Program-made: the position numbers and the translations under genes | Shown: one piece after another, positions 18,304-26,936 of the stretch | Layout: every line of letters starts with the position of its first letter | Numbering within the stretch: the stretch's first letter is position 1 | Origin: Lachnospiraceae bacterium | Lineage (GTDB): Bacteria; Bacillota; Clostridia; Lachnospirales; Lachnospiraceae | DNA length: 64,000 nt | NCBI GenBank assembly: GCA_025758065.1 | Contig: CP107199.1 | Location: 2,143,501 to 2,207,500 of the forward strand | Direction of reading: 5' to 3' | Notes under the pieces: generated by a model | What the model was told of the DNA's origin: nothing | Databases searched by the model: none | The model's input: only the letters and a program-made list of their open reading frames with translations

Positions 18304-19467
18304 TTAAATCCGTTTTCCATCTTTTATAACTGCTTTTAGTTCCAGATCCGCCCCAAGAAGCACCACATTGGCTTTTTTACCTTTTTCAAGGGAGCCGTAT
18401 TCGTCATCGATCTTTAAGCTCTTTGCAGGATTGATGGTAGCGCAGGCAACCGCTGTTTCCAGTGGGATGTCCATTTTTTTAACAACTGTGCGCATACAGT
18501 CAGCAAGGTTGGTGGCAGAACCGGCAATGGCCCCGTCAGAAACCAGAGTTGCCAGTTTTCCGACTACTTTTACGTCCAGTCCGCCTAAAGTATACTGGCC
18601 GTCAGGCATACCGGTGGCTCTCATGCTGTCACTGATCAGGATCATACGGTCTGCTCCCATCATCTGGAAGGTAGCACGTACAGAAGACGGATGGATATGG
18701 ATGCCGTCACAGATGATCTCTGCCATAACATGTTTGCTGTCAAATACGGCGCCTACAACTCCGGGAGCCCGGTGAAGGATTTCCGGCATACCGTTGTATA
18801 AATGGACAGCGTGGTTTGCCCCTGCGTTAAAAGCCGCCAGGGCAGTATCGTAATCTGCATTGGTATGAGCCAGTGAGATGTCTACTTTATCTTTCATCTG
18901 CCGGATAAATTCCAGAGAATTTTCGCTTTCCTCCGGCGCAATTCCTACAAATTTGACCAGGCCTTCTGAGGCTTCCAGGAAGCGTTCACAAAGGGCAGTA
19001 TCACATGGAAGGATATTCCGGTCATCCTGGGCGCCTTTTTTCACAGGACTGATAAAAGGCCCTTCCATGTTTATGCCTACCAGGTCAGCTTTTTTATAGT
19101 CGTGCTTTTCATGCTTGTACTGTGCGGCAGTTTTTAAAACATCTACCAGCTCCTCTACAGGAAGTGTCATGGTAGCCGGTGCAATGGCAGTTACTCCCAC
19201 AGAAGCTTCGTATTCTGCGATCCGTTCTATTGCTTCCATGGAATTGTCACAGAAATCATCCCCCTTGCATCCGTGGAAATGCAGGTCAATCAGCCCTGGA
19301 ATGGCATAGGCGCCTTCTCCATCCAGAACATCATTTTCTGAAAGATAGCCATCAGCAGGCTTATTTTCTGCTGTATAAATATGGCAGATGCGGTCATTTT
19401 CAAGAATGATACCGCCGTTTACAAATGTCTTTTCTGGTGTATAAACTTTTACATTATCAATGATCAT
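18304..19467 (-). CDS. nagA: N-acetylglucosamine-6-phosphate deacetylase
   Basis: 387 residues of the amidohydrolase superfamily. Metal and catalytic signatures are IDLHFHGCKGDDF (~60), NMEGPFISP (~125), HLYNGM (~220) and the catalytic Asp in ISDSMRATGMPDGQYTLGG (~270). It removes acetate from GlcNAc-6-P, yielding GlcN-6-P, in amino-sugar use and wall recycling. The ATG at 19467 has GGAGGGG eight bases upstream; the open frame to 19527 lacks a site. nagB is not in the window. Confidence 0.95.
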   Translation of the reverse strand: MIIDNVKVYTPEKTFVNGGIILENDRICHIYTAENKPADGYLSENDVLDGEGAYAIPGLIDLHFHGCKGDDFCDNSMEAIERIAEYEASVGVTAIAPATMTLPVEELVDVLKTAAQYKHEKHDYKKADLVGINMEGPFISPVKKGAQDDRNILPCDTALCERFLEASEGLVKFVGIAPEESENSLEFIRQMKDKVDISLAHTNADYDTALAAFNAGANHAVHLYNGMPEILHRAPGVVGAVFDSKHVMAEIICDGIHIHPSSVRATFQMMGADRMILISDSMRATGMPDGQYTLGGLDVKVVGKLATLVSDGAIAGSATNLADCMRTVVKKMDIPLETAVACATINPAKSLKIDDEYGSLEKGKKANVVLLGADLELKAVIKDGKRI

Positions 19468-19523
19468 AGCAGTAACCCCTCCTATTGTATCTTTCTCTAG
19501 TGTACCGAAATTTGGAGCTTTTT

Positions 19524-19988
19524 TCAATATTCAGGCAACTTATCTTTTATAAAGTGAAGAAAGGCCTGTGAAGCCAGTGAGATGTTCTTTTCATAAGCCA
19601 GTCCAATATTCATGGTTTGGGTCGGTTTTAATGGAAGGTGCACCACCCGGTCCTGCCAGAGATAACTGTTGACCTGGTTATTGATGCCGATGCCAAGACC
19701 GGCTTCTACCATGGAATAGGTTGCGTTAATGTCCATAGTGGAAAACTGGGTGTTGGGAGTAATGTGGCAGCGGGAGAAAATACGGGCATTGTCTACGTCC
19801 TGTCCCGGATAGGTCTGGATGTAGGATTCTACAGCAAAGGCTTCCATGGGAACGGATGTTTCTTTTGCTAGTGGGTGTCCAGGTGGAATAAGGGCTACCA
19901 TGGGATCATTTCGCAGTAAGATCCAGTTGTGGTCGCCTTCACGTTCACTGATAAGACAGAAATCTGCCTGGTGAAAGGAAAGCATCTG
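19524..19988 (-). pseudogene. LysR-family regulator, 5'-truncated remnant
   Basis: About 153 residues match only the C-terminal effector-binding half of a LysR regulator (HQADFCLISERE..., ALIPPGHPLA, MVEAGLGIGIN). The helix-turn-helix half is missing. The frame stays open a few codons past the first ATG and then joins foreign sequence at ~19988. Immediately beyond lies the C-terminus of a MATE transporter on the other strand. The simplest reading is loss of both 5' halves of a divergent LysR/MATE pair by one deletion. Confidence 0.75.
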
Positions 19989-19992
19989 CAGG

Positions 19993-20160
19993 AGCTATAT
20001 CCCCTTTATAGAGGCTGTGGGATACATTACTCTGCGGGTGATCCTGTCATGGACATTTGTAAGCCGGTTTCAGTTAAATGCAGTAGCAGTGGCTACCGGG
20101 ATTGGCTGGGTATTGTTGAATTTGTTTTGGAGCGGGTGTTATTTAAAAAAGAAGTTATAA
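19993..20160 (+). pseudogene. MATE-family transporter, C-terminal remnant
   Basis: A 55-codon frame without a start encodes a helix-rich tail (SYIPFIEAVGYITLR ... VAVATGIGWVLLNLFWS) ending at TAA 20158-20160. The composition and position of the last helices resemble MATE efflux proteins. It begins directly at the break of the truncated LysR gene. The family call rests on a short segment. Confidence 0.5.
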
Positions 20161-20163
20161 AGT

Positions 20164-20784
20164 TTACTCTTTTATATCTTTCTCGTAGTCTTTTAACTGA
20201 GCATGCCAGCTATCTCTGTCCTTTTCCGTTATCTGCCGTATTACATGACAGGGATTCCCGCCTGCAACTACGTGACTGGGGATATCCTTTACTACAACCG
20301 ATCCAGAAGCGATCACTACATTGCTTCCTATGGTAACGCCTGGATTGATCACAACATTTCCACCGATCCAGACATCATCGCCTATGGTTACAGGTTTAGC
20401 ATATTCCAGATCCAGGTTACGCACATCTTTATCAATGGGATGACCTGCTGTATATATGCTTATGTGAGGAGCCAGAAATACATTATCTCCAAAGGTAACA
20501 TAATTTTCATCCAATATAGTCAGATCTGTATTAGCATAAAAATGCTTTCCAAATGATATTCTGTTTCCATGGTCAAAATAAACAGGAGGTGTCAGTAGCA
20601 TATCATCAGGAGCGGATTTAAAACATTTTTTCAGTTCTTCAAAAGCACTTTTATCATGCCAGTATTCTGATTCATTAAATTTTTTCTGTGCTGCATGAAC
20701 GGTTTCAAAGGTATTTCCGCCAACTTTATAGGGATTATATAATTTTCCCTGGATCATTCTGTCCCATTCGGTTTTATTTATCAT
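20164..20784 (-). CDS. maa: Sugar O-acetyltransferase (maltose/galactoside type)
   Basis: 206 residues: the N-terminal Mac domain (MINKTEWDRMIQGKLYNPY..) and a left-handed beta-helix of hexapeptide repeats (VTIGDDVWIGGNVVINPGVTIGSNVVIASGSVV), with the catalytic His in YTAGHPID. It transfers acetyl from acetyl-CoA to a 6-OH of glucose, maltose or galactosides, thought to be a detoxification step. Length is usual. The 3' end abuts the MATE remnant. maa is preferred over lacA by general form only. Confidence 0.88.
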   Translation of the reverse strand: MINKTEWDRMIQGKLYNPYKVGGNTFETVHAAQKKFNESEYWHDKSAFEELKKCFKSAPDDMLLTPPVYFDHGNRISFGKHFYANTDLTILDENYVTFGDNVFLAPHISIYTAGHPIDKDVRNLDLEYAKPVTIGDDVWIGGNVVINPGVTIGSNVVIASGSVVVKDIPSHVVAGGNPCHVIRQITEKDRDSWHAQLKDYEKDIKE

Positions 20785-20984
20785 TGCTTAACCTCTTAAT
20801 TTTAAATTCATACGAATTAATGTATTTTATTACATTATTTCATATGAATCAATGCAAGATTTTACATTATGCGCATTTCTTCAAAACTTTATATGCTTTA
20901 TTTATGCTTATATTCAAAAAATAACGTTTTGCACTACCATTCGCAAAAAGTTATCTTTGTCCAGTTGCAAAATTGGGATATTGT

Positions 20985-21208
20985 TGACTAAGGTCCGAAA
21001 GCCACCGGTGCACATGACAGATGCGCATTTGGGAGAAAATCCTTTGTTCGTGGACTTGCGCCGCTTATTGTCAGAAATGCGAACCAAACTCGCACGCTTT
21101 GCGTGCTCAAACAGTGGTTCTCCGTTCTGACGCTATGCGCGCCCACTCACGGATTTTCAAACAAATGCTTATTCTGTCATGTGCACCGGCGGCTTTCTAC
21201 GTTATTGG
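20985..21208. repeat. Large palindromic element, copy A
   Basis: Arms near 20997-21046 and 21151-21197 pair (GAAAGCCACCGGTGCACATG against its near-complement), with a central GCACGCTTTGCGTGC hairpin. The reverse complement of its right end shares CAATA-C-GTAGAAAG and AATAAGCATT with copy B, so A and B are diverged members of one family. The gap 20785-20984 is AT-rich and holds the 5' flank of maa; no gene was seen. Confidence 0.8.
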
Positions 21209-21296
21209 CAATAAAAAATGTAGGAGCAAACCAATAAACAGTTTTCATGCAGGAGGGGGATTGTACTTAAGTACGGCATTTTTTATGTGACATATC

Positions 21297-21505
21297 CAAT
21301 ACAGTAGAAAGGGCTCCTCCATGTATAATAAGCATTCGTTAGGCAATTTTGGACCTTTTGTGAGCATAGCGGACAGGGTGGAGGCATTGTTTGAACACGC
21401 GAAGCGTGTGAGTTTGCCGGAGCCCTGTCTAACTGGCGGCGGAACAAAAGGTCCTAAATTACGTGAATGCGTTTATACATGGAGGAGCCCTTTCGGACCC
21501 TATTG
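21297..21505. repeat. Large palindromic element, copy B
   Basis: 209 bases. AAAGGGCTCCTCCATGTATA (from 21308) pairs with its complement near 21474-21493, then GGACCTTTTGT pairs with its near-complement, with inner GACAGGG/CCCTGTC and CACGCGAAGCGTG hairpins. The outer tips CAATA and TATTG also match. It lies ~90 bases from copy A, and the central ACGC-AAGCGTG-GAGTTTG is common to both (A in reverse). The rest of the gap (21506-21653) is AT-rich without a gene. Confidence 0.8.
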
Positions 21506-21653
21506 AACTAAATCCCACTTTAGTCATAAATATCAAAACATTTTGGGATTGAATTCCTCTATTTCTTAGAAAATTGTAAAAAACTACCTTTTGACACCTT
21601 AATCATTCTATTAGTTCATTATAATTTTTTACTGTTTTCCTGGTTGTTCATCA

Positions 21654-22886
21654 TTACTTCTCATCCACCACCTGGAAAATAATAAACTTCAGATAATAAG
21701 ACTCATCTGCCGCCCAAAGGATGGGGTGATCCGCTGCCTGGGTGCGGTATTCCACCTGGCGCAGTCTCTTGTGGACGTTGGAAGCGGCTTCACGGATGGT
21801 CTTGGTGAACAGTTCCGGATCCATGAAGTGGGAGCAGGAGCAGGTGGCAAGGTAGCCGCCGTCTTTTACTAACTTCATGCCGCGGAGATTGATCTCACGG
21901 TAGCCTTTTACTGCGTTTTTAATGGAATTTCTGGATTTGGTGAAGGCTGGCGGGTCAAGGATGACTACATCAAACTTTTCACCTTCCTGTTCTAATTTAG
22001 GAAGCAAGTCAAATACATCGGCGCACTGGAAGGTTACATGATCCTCTAAGCCATTTAAGCGGGAATTTTCTGTTGCCTGGTCTACGGCAAGCTGGGAAGC
22101 ATCCACCCCCAGGACTTTTTTGGATCCTGCAATACCTGCATTTAAAGCAAAAGAGCCGGTATGGGTAAAGCAGTCTAATACTTTTGCAGGTTTCAGATTG
22201 CGGCACAGGTTCTGTACTGCAAGCCGGTTGTATTTCTGATCCAGGAAAAATCCGGTTTTCTGGCCGTCTTCTACGTCTACGATGTAGTGAACGCCATTTT
22301 CACATATCTCCACCTTGGTATCAAATGGTTCACCAATAAAGCCCTTGAAGCGCTCCATACCTTCCTGAAGGCGGACTTTTGCATCGCTTCGCTCATAAAT
22401 GCCACGGATCAAAATACCGTCTTCTGCCAGGATTTTCTTTAATTTATCTAAGATCACCGGCTTTAAGCGGTCGATTCCCAGTGCCAGGGACTCTACTACT
22501 AAAACATCTTCGAACTTATCGATGACGATACCAGGCAGAAAATCTGCTTCGCCGAAGATCACGCGGCAGCTGGAGATATCAGTAGTAGCTTTTCTGTATT
22601 CCCAGGCAGTGCGGACTCTCTGTTCGATGAAATCTTCATTGACTACAGTATCTTTTTTGCGGGATAACATGCGTACGGTCAGTTTGGATCTTGTATTGAT
22701 AAAGCCATGTCCCAAAGGATAGCCATCAAAGTCTTCTACAGTGACCAGATTACCATTTTCAAAATCACCGGAAATGGCGTCAATCTCATTATCATAGATC
22801 CAGGCGCCGCCGGCCTTTAAGGTGCGTCCGGTTCCTTTCTTTATACGTACACAGGCAGTTTCTTTAAATAAATCTTCGTAGTTCAT
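21654..22886 (-). CDS. Class I rRNA methyltransferase, RlmI-like
   Basis: 410 residues: an N-terminal PUA-like domain (about 10-85) and a C-terminal Rossmann methyltransferase. The SAM site is LDCFTHTGSFALNA (~215), and VVILDPPAFTKS (~295) and CSCSHFM (~350) are the catalytic motifs of the RlmI/YccW 23S rRNA m5C group. It uses SAM to methylate RNA in the cytoplasm. The chosen ATG has AGGAG upstream; the longer frame to 22955 does not. The exact RNA target is inferred from family only. Confidence 0.88.
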   Translation of the reverse strand: MNYEDLFKETACVRIKKGTGRTLKAGGAWIYDNEIDAISGDFENGNLVTVEDFDGYPLGHGFINTRSKLTVRMLSRKKDTVVNEDFIEQRVRTAWEYRKATTDISSCRVIFGEADFLPGIVIDKFEDVLVVESLALGIDRLKPVILDKLKKILAEDGILIRGIYERSDAKVRLQEGMERFKGFIGEPFDTKVEICENGVHYIVDVEDGQKTGFFLDQKYNRLAVQNLCRNLKPAKVLDCFTHTGSFALNAGIAGSKKVLGVDASQLAVDQATENSRLNGLEDHVTFQCADVFDLLPKLEQEGEKFDVVILDPPAFTKSRNSIKNAVKGYREINLRGMKLVKDGGYLATCSCSHFMDPELFTKTIREAASNVHKRLRQVEYRTQAADHPILWAADESYYLKFIIFQVVDEK

Positions 22887-22941
22887 TTGTTTTCTCCTCG
22901 GTTTTTGAATGTATAGGCGCTGGTTGTTTTTCCAGGGTTTA

Positions 22942-23538
22942 TTATACCTTTGCAAAAGGGTCTGTGTCCAGTACTCCGATACCTTTACGGATCACCTGTT
23001 CGGTCAGTTTTGCCAGCTGTCCCGGCGTTTCTTTCATACCTGTTTTCAACCAGTATTGCACCAGTCCTACACAGCCGGATACAATGAAAGAAAAGTAGGC
23101 ATCAAAGATAGCGGGATTTCCGGTGCGGAATACTTCCATCCAGTCATGGAGACATTTATCACGGATCAGCTGCTTTAAGCGGTTCATAAAGTTTAAGTCA
23201 CCGTTTTCGCCTAATAATATTTCCACCAGGTCGGCGTTGTCATAGGCCAGCGTGTAGATCTCTACAAAAATACCATAAGGATGTTTTTTCAGTTCTTCTG
23301 CGTCATGTTTCATGACCAGCTGGTTAAAATTATCTAAAAGCTCACTTTCTGTTTTTTCCAGAAGATCAAATACATCTTTATAATGAAGATAAAAAGTTCC
23401 TCTGTTCAGATCGGCCAGTTCAGTTAGTTCACGGACAGTAATATCCTGTACCTTTTTCTGCTTTAATAAAGTAACAAGACATTCCCGCAGCTGCTTTCTG
23501 GTACGCCGTATCCGTCGATCTACTGCTTCTGTACTCAT
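22942..23538 (-). CDS. TetR-family transcriptional regulator
   Basis: 198 residues. The N-terminal helix-turn-helix (VQDITVRELTELADLNRGTFYLHYKDVFDLLE) covers about residues 28-60 and an all-helical C-terminal effector domain follows. The start at 23538 is preferred because AAAGGGGG lies ~11 bases upstream; the frame opens at 23568 without a site. It is divergent from the cell-wall-binding/MMPL operon across an AT-rich 250-base gap, a usual arrangement for a local repressor of a transporter. Confidence 0.85.
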   Translation of the reverse strand: MSTEAVDRRIRRTRKQLRECLVTLLKQKKVQDITVRELTELADLNRGTFYLHYKDVFDLLEKTESELLDNFNQLVMKHDAEELKKHPYGIFVEIYTLAYDNADLVEILLGENGDLNFMNRLKQLIRDKCLHDWMEVFRTGNPAIFDAYFSFIVSGCVGLVQYWLKTGMKETPGQLAKLTEQVIRKGIGVLDTDPFAKV

Positions 23539-23785
23539 GATAAGAAATTCCCCCTTTTTGTATTCCATGTTCGTTCAAATTTGTTTACAGTATTTTAATA
23601 CTTTTTTTATTAACATACATTATAAAAATGTCGATTAATAAACAAAAGAATTAAAATTAATCATTGTTGTTTTCATCATTAGTTAGTATAATCCATTATA
23701 GTTAATAAATGAACAAATGTCAATTAACAAATAAACAGTTCAATAAACGAAAACAGAGGTTTTAAAGACAGCAGGAGATGAGAGG

Positions 23786-24640
23786 ATGAAAGGCAGAAGC
23801 AGGTTATATCCTATTTCTATAATTATGATGGCCGCTTTTCTGGCAGCGGGACCGGCAAATGCAGTATATGCAGCAGAGCCAAATGGCAGTTGGGTAAATC
23901 TTGACGGGAACTGGTACTGGAAAAAAACAGATGGTACGGCATACATTGGCTGGCTCTATACCGGCGGCCGCTTTTACTATATGAAGGAAGACGGGACCAT
24001 GGCCACCGGATGGGAAAAGGTGGGAGATGAATGGTATTACTTCCACGAAGATGGAGGCATGAACGAAGGACAGCTGGTTTTAGATAATGCAGTATATGAA
24101 TTTGAAGATTCAGGAGCTTTGAAAACAGCGAAGTGGCTGGAAAATACAGGCGGAGGTGCTTATAATGCAGGCTGCTATGATGATATAACACAGGAACTTT
24201 TCAGTGAGCTGGGAGATGAAAAGAAAGAACAGTATTTTGACGCATATCCAGACAGAGAACGGGAATATGACGGCGACAACCACACCAGTTATGACCGGTA
24301 TGCAGGCTTTATTATGGATATGAAGTTAAATAAAATAGCGCAAAGCCGTCTGGCAGCAGCCATGGAAAAAGGATATGCAGACGGACGGGTTACAGGAGAA
24401 GGAACCATAGAGGACACACTGGCATCGATCCCTTATCGCAAAAATGCTTCCTGCCTGGAGGTATATGTGCGGGACTGTGAGGATGCGGATGAGGCATATG
24501 GCAAGATAATGAATGTAACGGAACGTAAATATACATCAAAGTCAGACAGAAAATACACATTGCAATATTATCGATATATGGGTATGGCTCATGAGGAAAA
24601 GAACGGACACCATTGGTTTATGGTTCTTTTTATGCGTTAA
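23786..24640 (+). CDS. Secreted cell-wall-binding-repeat protein
   Basis: 284 residues: signal peptide (1-29, ending YAA), then choline-binding-like repeats (about 33-110: GSWVNLDGNWYWKKTDGTAYIGW, GRFYYMKEDGTMATGW, DEWYYFHEDGGM) that attach proteins to wall polymers. The C-terminal ~165 residues (AQSRLAAAMEKGYADGR ... HHWFMVLFMR) weakly resemble a CAP/SCP-like extracellular domain; this is not certain. It is upstream of the MMPL transporter by 31 bases and probably shares its operon. GGAGATGAGAGG serves as ribosome binding region. Confidence 0.75.
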   Translation: MKGRSRLYPISIIMMAAFLAAGPANAVYAAEPNGSWVNLDGNWYWKKTDGTAYIGWLYTGGRFYYMKEDGTMATGWEKVGDEWYYFHEDGGMNEGQLVLDNAVYEFEDSGALKTAKWLENTGGGAYNAGCYDDITQELFSELGDEKKEQYFDAYPDREREYDGDNHTSYDRYAGFIMDMKLNKIAQSRLAAAMEKGYADGRVTGEGTIEDTLASIPYRKNASCLEVYVRDCEDADEAYGKIMNVTERKYTSKSDRKYTLQYYRYMGMAHEEKNGHHWFMVLFMR

Positions 24641-24671
24641 ATAACACATATCTATGTGAGGAGTTAGGATC

Positions 24672-26936
24672 ATGGAAAAGAAATTCAAGTTTGGACCATT
24701 AAAGAAGCGTGGGAAAAAGGAAAAGGCTTCCGGAGAAAAGACGTCTATCAAGCTGGCCAGATTTATCATTGAAAAGCAGAACTGGATCGTTTCAGTGTTT
24801 GTTGCAGCCTGCTTACTTAGTGCAGTTGCCATGCTGTTTGTGGAAGTAAACTACGATCTGACCGAGTATCTTCCGGATAATGCACAGTCAGGTATTGGCT
24901 TAAATAAGATGGAAGACGAGTTTGGTTATCCCGGAACAGCCCGTATCATGCTAAAAGATGTGACGTTGTATGAAGCCAAGCAATACAAAGACAGAATGGA
25001 AAACGTAGACGGGGTGGATCAGATCCTGTGGTGTGACAGTACTGTTAATATTTACTCTGGCGAAGATTTTATCCATAAAGAAGACATCGAAGATTACTAT
25101 AAAGATGGATATGCGGTAATGGATGTGACCTTTAAAGAAGGAAATACAGCGAAAAGCACTTCCGCAGCTATTGATGAATTAAAAGACATTGCAGGAGATA
25201 AAGGCTGTTTTACAGGAATGGCGGTACAGAACAAGTCCTTACAGGAAAATCTGGCTAGTGAGATGCAGTTGATCTTAACAGTAGCTATTATTATGATTTT
25301 TACGATCTTATGTATTACGACTACTGCCTGGTCTGAGCCATTCCTGTTTCTTCTGGTCATGGGTGTAGCCATCCTGCTAAACCGTGGTACTAACATTTTC
25401 ATAGGAAGAGTGTCCTTTTTGACCAATAATGTGGCAATGGTACTCCAGCTGGCAACTTCCATGGACTATTCTATTTTCCTGCTGGATGCTTTTACCAGGG
25501 AGAAGAAAAAAGGGCTTTCTGATGAAGAAGCTATGGTAGATGCAGTTGATGCAGCGATCAATTCCATTTTTGCCAGCAGCCTTACTACCATAGCAGGTTT
25601 CGTAGCTTTGATGTTCATGAAATTCAGCATTGGTTTTGACATGGGTCTGGTCCTTGCAAAAGGAATCGTGTTCAGCCTCCTGACTGTAGTATTTTTCATG
25701 CCTGCCATGATATTCCGCTTTGCAAAATGGAATGAAAAGACTGCACATCGTCCTCTCCTGCCGGATTTCCATAAAATGGGAAGAGGCATTTATAAGATCC
25801 GTAATATAGCATTGGTGATCCTGATCCTGATTGTTCCTTTTGCCTATACAGCCCAGGGAATGAATAGCTTCTTATTTGGAAACAGTGCCGTAGGTGTCAG
25901 CGAAGGAACACAGGTCTATGCAGATGAGCAGGCAATCAATGAGAAATTTGGCCGAAGCAATATGCTGGTTGCCATTTATCCCAATAAATCAGCTATTACT
26001 GAAAAGGCAATGTCAGATGAGATCGAAGATCTGGAATATGTGAAAAGTGTAACATCCATGGCAAACACACTGCCGGAAGGTGTACCGGAAGATTTTCTCC
26101 CTTATTCCATTACCAGCCAGTTACATACAGATACTACCAGCCGTATGCTGATCTACATACGTACCAAATCAGAAAGTGACAAGGCTTTTGAGTATACCAA
26201 CGATATCCGGGATATTGTGAAGAAATATTATCCGGAAGAATCCTATGTGGTAGGTGAAACACCTTCTACGGAAGATATTAAGACTACGATCACAGCGGAT
26301 AATGCAAGAGTTAATGTGCTGTCCCTGATCAGTGTATTTGTGGTAGTCATGTTCAGTTTCCAGTCTGTACTGGTGCCTATCATTGTTATGATCCCTATTG
26401 AGGCAGCTATTTATATCAATATGGCGGTGCCTTATCTGGTTGGCGAGACGCTGGTTTACATGGGCTACATTATCGTAAGCAGTATCCAGCTGGGGGCTAC
26501 AGTAGACTATTCGATCCTGCTTACTAATAACTACATGGCCTGCAGAAAGACCATGAAGAAGAAGGAAGCTGTGGTGGAGGCGCTGGCTATGTCCTGTTCC
26601 TCGGTATTTACTTCAGGAACTATCCTGATACTGGCAGGTTATATTGTATATATGATCTCCAGTACGGCGGCTATAGGCGGACTGGGACATCTGATCGGAA
26701 GAGGTGCACTGCTTAGCGTGTGTCTGGTACTTACCATTTTGCCGGCACTGCTAGTCCTCTGTGACGGTATAATCACAAGTAATGAAATGGACCGCTTTAA
26801 GAAGTATTTAAAACGAAGACATGAAAAGCGGAAAGCCTTAGTAAAATCCGGAATTGGGGCAGTTAAGAAAAAAGCGTCAGCAGCCCTGGCAAGAAGAGGC
26901 AGTCAGACAGCGGAGGTAGATGGAAATGAAATTTAG
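24672..26936 (+). CDS. MMPL/RND-family transporter
   Basis: 754 residues with two repeats of an extracytoplasmic loop plus a helix bundle, about 12 helices. An SSD/MMPL-like segment lies at 190-370 (STAVATSMDYSIFLLDAF region) and its repeat at 545-700 (QLGATVDYSILLTNNY). The Asp-Tyr-Ser helix motifs in both halves correspond to proton-relay positions in MmpL/HpnN proteins, which export lipids or hydrophobic molecules. The N-terminus is cytoplasmic and basic. Its 3' end overlaps the next gene by 11 bases. TetR genes sit on both sides of the operon. Confidence 0.88.
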   Translation: MEKKFKFGPLKKRGKKEKASGEKTSIKLARFIIEKQNWIVSVFVAACLLSAVAMLFVEVNYDLTEYLPDNAQSGIGLNKMEDEFGYPGTARIMLKDVTLYEAKQYKDRMENVDGVDQILWCDSTVNIYSGEDFIHKEDIEDYYKDGYAVMDVTFKEGNTAKSTSAAIDELKDIAGDKGCFTGMAVQNKSLQENLASEMQLILTVAIIMIFTILCITTTAWSEPFLFLLVMGVAILLNRGTNIFIGRVSFLTNNVAMVLQLATSMDYSIFLLDAFTREKKKGLSDEEAMVDAVDAAINSIFASSLTTIAGFVALMFMKFSIGFDMGLVLAKGIVFSLLTVVFFMPAMIFRFAKWNEKTAHRPLLPDFHKMGRGIYKIRNIALVILILIVPFAYTAQGMNSFLFGNSAVGVSEGTQVYADEQAINEKFGRSNMLVAIYPNKSAITEKAMSDEIEDLEYVKSVTSMANTLPEGVPEDFLPYSITSQLHTDTTSRMLIYIRTKSESDKAFEYTNDIRDIVKKYYPEESYVVGETPSTEDIKTTITADNARVNVLSLISVFVVVMFSFQSVLVPIIVMIPIEAAIYINMAVPYLVGETLVYMGYIIVSSIQLGATVDYSILLTNNYMACRKTMKKKEAVVEALAMSCSSVFTSGTILILAGYIVYMISSTAAIGGLGHLIGRGALLSVCLVLTILPALLVLCDGIITSNEMDRFKKYLKRRHEKRKALVKSGIGAVKKKASAALARRGSQTAEVDGNEI

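Noticed and set aside
20785..20984. Small genes in the AT-rich gap between maa and the first palindrome
   Set aside because: Short frames have no ribosome binding site and overlap the palindrome or the maa promoter region.
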